64,000 nucleotides of DNA, taken from NCBI RefSeq assembly GCF_963678635.1, contig NC_087070.1:54352617-54416616 (forward strand). The letters run 5' to 3'. The stretch comes from Symsagittifera roscoffensis. Its lineage: Eukaryota; Xenacoelomorpha; Acoela; Convolutidae. Under the pieces are notes generated by a model. That model had not been told where the DNA came from and searched no databases. It was given only the letters and a program-made list of their open reading frames with translations. A program made the translations under genes and the position numbers. Positions 48,785 to 58,026 of this stretch are shown here, one piece after another (position 1 is the first letter of the stretch; each line of letters begins with the position of its first letter).

Positions 48785-49340
48785 ACGGAAAGAATGGCAC
48801 ATCTACACAAGAAGTTTTACTTGAGTATCGCCTAAGCTTTGGATGGACGTGAGGGTCTCCAGTTCGGGGACATAAAGGTCTTGAGCTAGGTAAAAGGGGA
48901 ACACGAGTCAGGTAGATGGATTTTAACGTAATCGGCATGACAACCGAATCTTATAAAGGATTGATGTTGCTAAAACAAATTAAATATGCAAATTTTAACG
49001 TCCAAATTGATTCCTTTAACTGCAGTTGTTAGGATAGTGTTTTAAAGGTATTAAGTGGGGAAGTCTAGGTTAGAAACGAGTGGGAAATTTCTTGGTTTAA
49101 AACTGATTTATATTTTCAGATTGATTTGAAAACTGAAACGACAACTAAATCACAGTTGCTCGAATGAGAGAAAGAAGTAACCTTCAATTATTTCTTCATT
49201 GGTGGTGCCAGAGAAGGAAAATTCTTGAGTGTTAATCTGGGAAAGGTATTTCCGGAGTTTGACTAGGTAAGGTACTTCTCGAGTTTGACCAGGTAAGGTA
49301 CTTTTTGAGTTGGTGGTTCGTGAGATCTCTTGAGATAAAG
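48785..49340 (+). other. 3' flank of the pol region, no gene
   Basis: Non-coding. GAGTTTGACTAGGTAAGGTA and GAGTTTGACCAGGTAAGGTA (about 49,256-49,300) form a short tandem repeat. A possible LTR would be expected here, but no convincing long match to the region upstream of gag was found. Confidence 0.45.
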
Positions 49341-51480
49341 AAAAGCAGCATAGGCAGATCGATTCTGGAAGTATGTGCCAGCAGCGTTCAGAAAACCCGC
49401 ACTCGACGAGTTATACAAGCGCTTGAGGAACATCGACTACACGCAAGTGGATGAGAGGCTCGCGGTTATGCTCAATGCAATCCTGCAACTGGAGGCGCAC
49501 AGAGAGTGCAGGGAGTCAGCGACTGAAGCCGTGTTAATGGTGGGTTCCAACGACTTATGGCACAAGCGCTGACAAGCATAACGAAGAAAAACGGCAACTT
49601 GGTAATGAGCTACGTAGATGACGTGGTGATTGCAACAACTACCCTGGAGGACCACATTGAACGCAAAGACGAGGTGTTCGCTTGCATGAAGAGAGCAGGA
49701 GTGAAATGCAAGCCATCGAAGTGTGAGATTCTTAAGGACTCGAAGTGTGAGATTCTTAAGGACCTAATCTACTTGTGAGATTAAATACTTGGGGAGAATG
49801 GTGGATGAACATGGCATTAGACCAGACCCAGACTCTGTAGAGGCAGTACTGACTTAGAAATTGCCACAAACGGAACACCAGTTGATGAGCTTCTTGGGTT
49901 TTACTACAGGGAGTTCATCAAGGGCTAAGGGTTCATGAGGCACAAGCGCAAGCAATTCACGTAGAATAACGCGGCAGAAGAGTCATTTCAAAGAAATAAG
50001 AAAGAACAGTGTGAAGCAACTGTGCTAGGCATGCCGACAGAAAAAGGAAAGTACGTGCTGGATACCGATGCATCGGTAGTAGCGATATCTGGCATACACC
50101 ATCAAGAAAAAGATTGGAACGTAAAGACAGTGTTGAAACCGTTCGCCTACAGGAAAAAATCTTGAGTTATACGGAAATGAAGTACACGGCACCCAAATGT
50201 TTGCGGTCGTCACTTTTGTGGAGAAAAACAGGACATACCTGGGTAGCGAGCCATTAAAGCTACGGGTCGACATTAGAGCTCTCAGTTGGTTGAAAACGTA
50301 CTCAATGGACCAGAGTTACATCGGGAGATGGATAGTGCGGCTGGATGGTTACAACATGATCTTTGAACACACAACGAGGGACAAGCATCAAAATGCTGAC
50401 AGCTTGAGCAGGAAGACGGGATTCTACGAGAGATAGGAGCAAAGGGAGGCTGATAGACCGGAGATCAAAGATGGGTTTTGTCTTATGGATAAGGAAACAT
50501 ATGACAGCCTACCGCTCACGAGATGGCTAGATAAGTCAGGAAAACCGATAGAGGACTATCCCGAATTACCAATTGAACATGAGACGAAAGAAGTTCTCAA
50601 AAGAAGTTTGGGGATGCCAATGAAAATAATGCTCAAACCAAGATAGTGAGGGAAATGCTGAAGGCAAAACGCTACGAACTCGACGAATTGGAAACTGGAA
50701 TGGTTGCGGTAGGAGAGGATCTAAGGATACTACTCGAGAGATTAGCAGACGACAAACTTGTGGCTCGGAAAGTGGTAAAGACAGACCAGACGTCACCATA
50801 TTGATAGGAGGGGAAGTGAAACATGACGGAGACTCGATGAAAAGCAGGGAGCCAGAGAATAAGGAGGTTGTGCGGACCCTAGTCGGGAGAATCTCGGAAG
50901 AAGTACTCAGGCAGACGACGACACGAAGGAAGTGAGTGTAGTTCAAGGAGGAAGTTGGTATTCACCATTATCCCACACAGTTCTTTCTTTATTCTTTAAA
51001 ATGGCTCTTCTGCGGCGTTATGCTGGGTGAATTTCTAGCCCTTGTGCCTCCTGAGTTGTTGCATTGGATACAACGAAAAAATAGAGGTAGATTCGGACGA
51101 AAAAGTCTTTCAGCGAGGAAGACTGGAATGATCCAGAGCAAAACGAGGTACCAAAATGGACGGAACCAGATCTACAAATGACGAAAGAAACCAGAAAAGT
51201 TGGGCGTAGGATGAGATGCAACAGGTATGGTATGACTTCTTGATAGACAAGATACAGCCAGAAGAGATGGGGAGAGAGTTGGTGAACGTGGGTGATCTGG
51301 TAGCCAATGAAGAATGGCAGATCATAATCGACAGTGAGCACTCCTTGCAAGAAGAATACACCATGTCAGAAAGAGAAATGGACCTAGATTGAAAAAGCGA
51401 GATTGAAAGAAGGGAAAACACGAAACTGAGGATACAATTGAATCTTGTAAAGGATTGATGGTGCTAAAACAGAATAAAAA
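49341..51480 (+). pseudogene. Mosaic retroelement fragment R1 (copy 1)
   Basis: The fragment has these parts. (a) 49,375-49,545 encodes a helical peptide (RKPALDELYKRLRNIDY, then ERLAVMLNAILQLEAHRE) of unknown family. (b) At 49,546, VLMVG is joined directly to the middle of RT, from FQRLMAQALTS through YVDD (about 49,613). A short duplication of GTGAGATTCTTAAGGAC follows. (c) Shortened RT-RNase H linker. (d) RNase H C-terminal half at 50,197-50,436, with the catalytic DN changed to DI and HQNADSLSR present. (e) Charged linker with PLTRWLDKSGKPIEDYPELP. (f) Antisense pol arm at 50,974-51,070. (g) A further linker to 51,480. Many stops and frameshifts. Confidence 0.85.
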
Positions 51481-51502
51481 TGCATGTTTTCAACGTCTAA
51501 AA

Positions 51503-52011
51503 TGCGATTACACGCAAGTGGATGGATGAGAGGCTCGCGGTTATGCTCAATGCCATCCTGCAACTGGAGGTGCAAGGAGAATGCAGGGAGTTAGCGACTG
51601 AAGCCGTGTTAATGGTGGGTTCCAACGACTTATGGCACAAGCGCTGACAAGCATAACGAAGAAAAACGGCAACTTGGTAATGAGCTACGTAGATGACGTG
51701 GTGATTGCAACAACTACCCTGGAGGACCACATTGAACGCAAAGACGAGGTGTTCGCTTGCATGAAGAGAGCAGGAGTGAAATGCAAGCCATCGAAGTGTG
51801 AGATTCTTAAGGACTCGAAGTTTGAGATTATTACGGACCTAATCTACTTGTGAGATTAAATACTTGGGGAGAATGGTGGATGAACATGGCATTAGACCAG
51901 ACCCAGACTCTGTAGAGGCAGTACTGACTTAGAAATTGCCACAAACGGAACACCAGTTGATGAGCTTCTTGGGTTTTACTACAGGGAGTTCATCAAGGGC
52001 TAAGGGTTCAT
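51503..52011 (+). pseudogene. Mosaic retroelement fragment R2 (copy 1)
   Basis: A shorter version of R1: the second half of the helical peptide, the same direct join to RT, YVDD, and the linker up to GGGTTCATG. There it is replaced by host-like sequence. The duplicated heptad reads KDSKFEIITDLIYL here instead of KDSKCEILKDLIYL, so R2 has diverged separately from R1 and R3. Confidence 0.85.
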
Positions 52012-52012
52012 G

Positions 52013-52135
52013 TGGATGTGGTTGTTGATCCAGTTCTGTTTCGAGTACAGCCGGCCTTACTACCGGAAATTATTCGATAAGTTTATCACAGCAATTAGGC
52101 TATTTGTGAATGGAGTGCGAACGCCACGTGCGTAA
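52013..52135 (+). pseudogene. C-terminal end of an unidentified host gene (copy 1)
   Basis: Forty open codons starting at the junction with R2 and ending TAA at 52,133-52,135. The peptide begins WMWLLIQFCFEYSRPYYRKL and ends NGVRTPRA. It has a hydrophobic start followed by a basic, aromatic tail, like the end of a membrane protein. The frame has no stop and is followed by AT-rich 3'-UTR-like sequence. It lies upstream of the OSCP fragment on the same strand, as neighbouring genes would in compact genomes. The family was not recognised. Confidence 0.4.
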
Positions 52136-52545
52136 TCGGCACAATTTATGAATTTCGACTAAATCTTTTATTTCAATACATATTATAGTTTTTTGTCGTG
52201 TGGAGTTACGTGTTCTTTTTTATTGAAGAAACGTAATATGTATTGAGTTTACTTAACAATCAAATCTCTAATCAGCTCTTTTTAATCCTTATCACATCCA
52301 TGTCTTGGATTTTGACTGGAATATGCTATGAAGGGACTGTTGACTGTAACCTCGGTTACTATGATAATTTTGACCTGAATATTTTCTCAGCCTTATTAGC
52401 CTAATTTCTCAATCATTATCTTCTCAATCTTATTGGCTTGATTCTCAACCATCTGATTCTTCAATTTTATTCGCATTATACTTGAGTTTTATGGGTGGTT
52501 TTTACTAAAGATTATCTAGCTGCGTCGCAAAGAAAAATATTTCCA
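52136..52545 (+). other. Captured host intergenic sequence
   Basis: AT-rich sequence between the C-terminal fragment and the OSCP exon. No ORF; no canonical AATAAA was noticed. Confidence 0.5.
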
Positions 52546-52552
52546 TTTTCAG
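52546..52552 (+). promoter_or_regulatory. Trans-splice-type acceptor TTTTCAG before the OSCP ATG
   Basis: TTTTCAG ends 5 bases before the ATG at 52,558. A 3' splice acceptor this close to a start codon with no upstream exon is typical of spliced-leader addition. An ordinary 5'-UTR intron is the alternative. Confidence 0.55.
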
Positions 52553-52557
52553 TGAAA

Positions 52558-52760
52558 ATGCTTCGAGCTCATACCTCAACGAAATCCGCGATAAGAACTG
52601 CTGCTGCTCAGGTAAAGCCGCGCCGGTAAAGTTGTACAGCACCGAGGGACGGTATGCAACAGCACTTTATACTGTGGCTGCTGGTCAGCAGAAACTGGCA
52701 GACGCCGAGAAAGACATGAAAGTGATCAAGAAGTTGCTGGAGACGAATAAAGATTTCAAG
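52558..52760 (+). pseudogene. ATP synthase OSCP, N-terminal fragment, frameshifted (copy 1)
   Basis: Oligomycin-sensitivity-conferring protein connects the F1 head and peripheral stalk of mitochondrial ATP synthase. The ATG opens a presequence-like MLRAHTSTKSAIRTAAAQ followed by VKP. Two extra bases (CG within CCGCGCCGG, about 52,619-52,625) then shift the frame. In the next frame comes PVKLYSTEGRYATALYTVAA and QQKLADAEKDMKVIKKLLE up to about 52,760. EGRYATALY is the family's most conserved N-terminal motif. The rest of the protein (about 150 residues) is absent; retroelement sequence begins at about 52,813. A possible AA|GTATGA donor lies at its end. Same fragment at 61,244. Confidence 0.85.
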
Positions 52761-52812
52761 TATGAAACAATACCCATACAGTAGCTTGTTACGATTTTTA
52801 GAGCCTGAATCG

Positions 52813-54707
52813 AAGAAAAGCAGCATAGGCAGATCGATTCTGGAAGTATGTGCCAGCAGCGTTCAGAAAACCCGCACTCGACGAGTTAAACAAGCGCTTG
52901 AGGAACATCGACTACACGCAAGTGGATGAGAGGCTCGCGGTTATGCTCAATGCAATCCTGCAACTGGAGGCGCACAGAGAGTGCAGGGAGTCAGCGACTG
53001 AAGCCGTGTTAATGGTGGGTTCCAACGACTTATGGCACAAGCGCTGACAAGCATAACGAAGAAAAACGGCAACTTGGTAATGAGCTACGTAGATGACGTG
53101 GTGATTGCAACAACTACCCTGGAGGACCACATTGAACGCAAAGACGAGGTGTTCGCTTGCATGAAGAGAGCAGGAGTGAAATGCAAGCCATCGAAGTGTG
53201 AGATTCTTAAGGACTCGAAGTGTGAGATTCTTAAGGACCTAATCTACTTGTGAGATTAAATACTTGGGGAGAATGGTGGATGAACATGGCATTAGACCAG
53301 ACCCAGACTCTGTAGAGGCAGTACTGACTTAGAAATCGCCACAAACGGAACACCAGTTGATGAGCTTCTTGGGTTTTACTACAGGGAGTTCATCAAGGGC
53401 TAAGGTTTCATGAGGCACAAGCGCAAGCAATTCACGTAGAATAACGCGGCAGAAGAGTCATTTCAAAGAAATAAGAAAGAACAGTGTGAAGCAACTGTGC
53501 TAGGCATGCCGACAGAAAAAGGAAAGTACGTGCTGGATACCGATGCATCGGTAGTAGCGATATCTGGCATACACCATCAAGAAAAAGATTGGAACGTAAA
53601 GACAGTGTTGAAACCGTTCGCCTACAGGAAAAAATCTTGAGTTATACGGAAATGAAGTACACGGCACCCAAATGTTTGCGGTCGTCACTTTTGTGGAGAA
53701 AAACAGGACATACCTGGGTAGCGAACCATTAAAGCTACGGGTCGACATTAGAGCACTCAGTTGGTTGAAAACGTACTCAATGGACCAGAGTTACATCGGG
53801 AGATGGATAGTGCGGCTGGATGGTTACAACATGATCTTTGAACACACAACGAGGGACAAGCATCAAAATGCTGACAGCTTGAGCAGGAAGACGGGATTCT
53901 ACGAGAGATAGGAGCAAAGGGAGGCTGATAGACCGGAGATCAAAGATGGGTTTTGTCTTATGGATAAGGAAACATATGACAGCCTACCGCTCACGAGATG
54001 GCTAGATAAGTCAGGAAAACCGATAGAGGACTATCCCGAATTACCAATTGAACATGAGACGAAAGAAGTTCTCAAAAGAAGTTTGGGGATGCCAATGAAA
54101 ATAATGCTCAAACCAAGATAGTGAGGGAAATGCTGAAGGCAAAACGCTACGAACTCGACGAATTGGAAACTGGAATGGTTGCGGTAGGAGAGGATCTAAG
54201 GATACTACTCGAGAGATTAGCAGACGACAAACTTGTGGCTCGGAAAGTGGTAAAGACAGACCAGACGTCACCATATTGATAGGAGGGGAAGTGAAACATG
54301 ACGGAGACTCGATGAAAAGCAGGGAGCCAGAGAATAAGGAGGTTGTGCGGACCCTAGTCGGGAGAATCTCGGAAGAAGTACTCAGGCAGACGACGACACG
54401 AAGGAGTGAGTGTCGTTCAAGGAGGAAGTTGGTATTCACCATTATCCCACACAGTTCTTTCTTTATTCTTTGAAATGGCTCTTCTGCGGCGTTATGCCAC
54501 GTGAATTTCTTGCCTTTGCGCCTCCTGAGTTGTTGCATTGGATACAACGAAAAAATAGAGGTAGATTCGGACGAAAAGTCTTTCGGTGAAGAAAACGATC
54601 CAGAGCAAAACGAGGTACTAAAATGGACGGAACCAGATCTACAAATGACGAAAGAAACCAGAAAAGTTGTGCGTAGGATGTGATTCAACACGTATGGTAT
54701 GATTTCT
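52813..54707 (+). pseudogene. Mosaic retroelement fragment R3 (copy 1)
   Basis: Same plan as R1 at an offset of 3,475, and nearly identical to it. Parts are the helical peptide (52,850), RT with YVDD, RNase H C-terminal half (53,672-53,911), linker, and antisense pol arm (54,448-54,544). Small differences from R1 include GAGTTAAACAAG versus GAGTTATACAAG and GAAGGAGTGAGTGTC versus GAAGGAAGTGAGTGTAG. It ends at the tandem junction. Confidence 0.85.
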
Positions 54708-54719
54708 CATACTAGAGGA
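54708..54719. other. 12-base filler at the tandem-duplication junction
   Basis: CATACTAGAGGA sits between the end of copy 1 and the start of copy 2. It matches CACACTAGAGGA just downstream (54,729-54,740) at 11 of 12 bases, so it looks like templated filler. Confidence 0.7.
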
Positions 54720-54741
54720 AGAAAGACCCACACTAGAGGAA

Positions 54742-55542
54742 TTGGAAGTGGGTAAACCAATATTACCAGAAACTGAACACTTAAGCCGAAAAGTAACAGA
54801 CGAACAGCTCGAAGCCATCAAGGATGTTCTAGATAGGAATCAGGATGTTTTTTCGAGACATAAGGCAGTCAAGGACCGATGCTGTAAATTCGTTGAACAT
54901 GAAATAGAACTAGAGGAGTTGGCGGTACCACACAGGGAGGGGGCGAGGCGTATAACGCCAAACAAATCGGATGCATGTAGCAAATAGATTGAGACTCTTC
55001 TAGAGTATGACATGATAGAATCATCCAAATCACCGTGGGCGTGTGGAGTAGTGATGGCTAAAAATAATGGAGACCAACTTAGGTTTTGCTGTGACTTTCG
55101 ATATCAGAACATGAGAGTCTTTCAAAACTAGGTGACGCCAAATTGTTTATCACTCTTGATCTAGGGCCAGCTTTTTGGCAGGTACCACTGAGCAAACAGG
55201 ACAGGGACAAGACGGGTTTTGCAGGCGAGCTGGGATTGTTTCAATGGAAAAGGATGCTCTTTGGCCTTTGCAATGCAATAGCTACCTTCCAACGACTTAT
55301 GGCACAAGCGCTGACAAGCGCAACGAAGAAAAACGGCAATTTGGTAATGTGCTACGTAGATGACGTGGTGATTGCAACAACTACCTTGGAGGACCACATT
55401 GAACAAAAAAGCGAGGTGTTTGCTGGCATGAAGAGAGCAGGAGTGAAATGCAAGCCATCGAAAAGTGAGATTCTTAAGGACTCGAATAAATACCTGGGGA
55501 GAATGGTGGATGACCAGACCCAAACGCGGTAGAGGCAGTACC
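54742..55542 (+). pseudogene. Gypsy-type reverse transcriptase (copy 2)
   Basis: Counterpart of 46,056-46,856 with the same disabling stop at 54,985 and the same frameshifts. YVDD lies in the frame 55,143-55,532. The only residue differences noticed are VPYREG to VPHREG and EQKGEV to EQKSEV. The protease and gag are not part of this copy. Confidence 0.9.
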
Positions 55543-55646
55543 GACTTGGAAATTGCCAAGAACGGAACACCAGTTGATGAGCTTCTTGGGTTTTGCAAAT
55601 TACTATTGGGTTTTGCGAGTTCATCAAGGGCTATGCGGACAAAGTA

Positions 55647-55744
55647 TATCCAATGCAGCAACTCATGAGGCACAAGCACAAGAAATTCACGTGAAAATAA
55701 CGCGGCAGAAGAGTTATTTCAAAGAATAAAGAAAGAACTGTGTG
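55647..55744 (+). repeat. Sense arm of the inverted pol repeat (copy 2)
   Basis: Counterpart of 46,961-47,058, paired with the antisense arm at 56,335-56,431. Confidence 0.85.
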
Positions 55745-55752
55745 AAGCACCT

Positions 55753-56059
55753 TTGCTAGGCATGCTGACAGAAAAAGGAAAGTACGTGCTTGATACCGAT
55801 GCATCGGTAGTAGCGATCTCTGGCATACACCATCAAGAACAAGATTGGAACGTAAAGACAGTGTTGAGACCGACCGCCTACGGGAGCAAAGTCTTGAGTT
55901 ATACGGAAATAAAGTACGGGGCGTCCAAAGCGGAGATGTTTGCGGTCGTCATTTTTGTGGAGAAGTACAAGACATACCTGGGTAGCGAACCATTAAAGCT
56001 ACGGTTCGACAACAGAGCACTCAGTTGCTTGAAAACGTACTCAATGGACCAGATTTACA
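55753..56059 (+). pseudogene. RNase H domain, truncated (copy 2)
   Basis: Counterpart of 47,067-47,373, with the same internal deletion of the C-terminal catalytic region. Confidence 0.85.
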
Positions 56060-56334
56060 AAGGTGAAGGTAGGAGAGGATCTAAGGATACTCTTCGAGAG
56101 AAAAGCAGACAACAACCCTGTGGTCTCGGAAAGTGGTAAAGACAGACCAGAAGTCACCATATTGAAGAGAGGGGAAGTGAAAAATGACGGAGGCTCGATG
56201 AAAAGCAGGGAGCCAGAGAATAAGGAGGTTGTGCGGACCCTAGTCGAGAGAATCTTGGAAGAAGTACTCAGGCGGACGACGATACGAAGGAAGAGAGTGC
56301 CGTTCAAGGAGGAAGTTGGTATTCACCATTCTCC

Positions 56335-56431
56335 CACACAGTTTTTTCTTTATTCTTTGAAATGGCTCTTCTGCCGCGTTATTCCACGTGAATTTTTTGC
56401 CCTTGTGCCTCATGAGTTGTTGGATTGGATA
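56335..56431 (-). repeat. Inverted pol fragment, antisense arm (copy 2)
   Basis: Counterpart of 47,649-47,745. Confidence 0.88.
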
Positions 56432-56638
56432 CAACGAAAAAATTGAGGTAGATTCGGATGAATGATTTTTGGCCGAGAAAGATTGGAATGATCCAGAGCA
56501 AAACGAGGTACCAAAGTGGACGGAACCAGATCTACAAATGACGAAAGAAACCAGAAATCTTGGGCGTAGGATGAGATACAACAGGTATGATGATGACTAC
56601 TTGATTGACAAGATCTAGCCTGAAGAGATAGGAAAAAT

Positions 56639-57016
56639 ATGGTGAACGTGGGTGAGCCTGTAGCCAATGAGGAATGGCAGATCATTAACGACAGTGAGCA
56701 CTCCTTGCAAGAAATTTACACCATGCCAGAAAAAGAAATGGACCTAGAAAAAAGCGAGATTGAAAGAAGGGAAAACACGAAACTGAGGATACTGGAGTGG
56801 ATGCATAACCTTGGGGCTGACGAGAAGGAGGCGCAAAGCATCCAGCAAGTCGACGTAACTGCAAAGAAACGTGTGAAATCAAAAACCCGTTGTTCGGTCG
56901 ATAAATTTTTTGTCCGGGGAGTGGGGGTAGGACTTACTCACACCGAAAACTTAATGATAAAGAAGCTTAGGGAAGTGAGAGAGACCAACGGCCGAGCTGG
57001 ATCAGGAGGGGGCTGA
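56639..57016 (+). pseudogene. Pol linker before the macro domain (copy 2)
   Basis: Counterpart of 47,953-48,330; the translated frame is identical. Confidence 0.6.
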
Positions 57017-57067
57017 GCCTACCAAAGGAAGAAATTTCAAGACTAAGTTCGAGATTCCGAATGACTT

Positions 57068-57470
57068 TTGGAAAACATCCTGATCACAGACAGCGACTTC
57101 AACTTGTCAGATAAGACCAGCGCGATCTGCATAACAGCGGACATGAGCTTCAATACTAGACTGGCAGCCGAATTCAAAAGAGAATACCAGAACGTGGAGT
57201 TTCTGCTCAGACAGAGACCAGGGTTGGGGGGAATGGCAGCACACCCTTCTTCAGTTTCACAAGTTCCCGGTAAATACCTGTGCTTTTTGCTGACGAAAGT
57301 CAGTGAGAGAAACATGATAGACCCCGAGCATGTGGTTTTGGCACTATCAAGATTGAGCGAATTCCTGGTCAAAGAGGGATACGAGAGGTTTCAATACCGG
57401 TCTACAATCCGGACTGGGGCAGATTGAACCTAGGGAATTATACGCTATCCTACACGTGGTCTTTCCGTAA
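57068..57470 (+). pseudogene. Macro domain (copy 2)
   Basis: Counterpart of 48,382-48,784, with the same frame to 57,427 and the same shift before the final GLGQIEPRELYAILHVVF stretch. Confidence 0.7.
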
Positions 57471-58026
57471 ACGGAAAGAATGGCACATCTACACAAGAAG
57501 TTTTACTTGAGTATCGCCTAAGCTTTGGATGGACGTGAGGGTCTCCAGTTCGGGGACATAAAGGTCTTGAGCTAGGTAAAAGGGGAACACGAGTCAGGTA
57601 GATGGATTTTAACGTAATCGGCATGACAACCGAATCTTATAAAGGATTGATGTTGCTAAAACAAATTAAATATGCAAATTTTAACGTCCAAATTGATTCC
57701 TTTAACTGCAGTTGTTAGGATAGTGTTTTAAAGGTATTAAGTGGGGAAGTCTAGGTTAGAAACGAGTGGGAAATTTCTTGGTTTAAAACTGATTTATATT
57801 TTCAGATTGATTTGAAAACTGAAACGACAACTAAATCACAGTTGCTCGAATGAGAGAAAGAAGTAACCTTCAATTATTTCTTCATTGGTGGTGCCAGAGA
57901 AGGAAAATTCTTGAGTGTTAATCTGGGAAAGGTATTTCCGGAGTTTGACTAGGTAAGGTACTTCTCGAGTTTGACCAGGTAAGGTACTTTTTGAGTTGGT
58001 GGTTCGTGAGATCTCTTGAGATAAAG
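57471..58026 (+). other. 3' flank of the pol region (copy 2)
   Basis: Counterpart of 48,785-49,340, non-coding. Confidence 0.45.

Larger units (their letters stand above)
46034..54707 (+). repeat. 8.69-kb tandem unit, copy 1
   Basis: Repeated at 54,720-63,393 with a constant offset of 8,686. Only isolated differences were seen, such as ACCATACAGG (46,241) versus ACCACACAGG and AAAAAGGCGAGG (46,719) versus AAAAAAGCGAGG. It contains RT, RNase H, linker and macro-domain parts of the retroelement, three further truncated element fragments, and a captured host segment. A very recent duplication or an assembly duplication could explain the near identity. Confidence 0.95.

Noticed and set aside
41299-48880. 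Possible LTR pair from GGTCTCCAG near 41,300 and near 48,850
   Set aside because: Similarity fades after about 15-20 bases, too short for an LTR.
52761-52812. Second OSCP exon (FLEPESKKSS-like reading) after the fragment
   Set aside because: The shared sequence AAGAAAAGCAGCATAGG also begins fragment R1, which has no OSCP next to it, so this part belongs to the retroelement mosaic. No intron of sensible length joins the frames.
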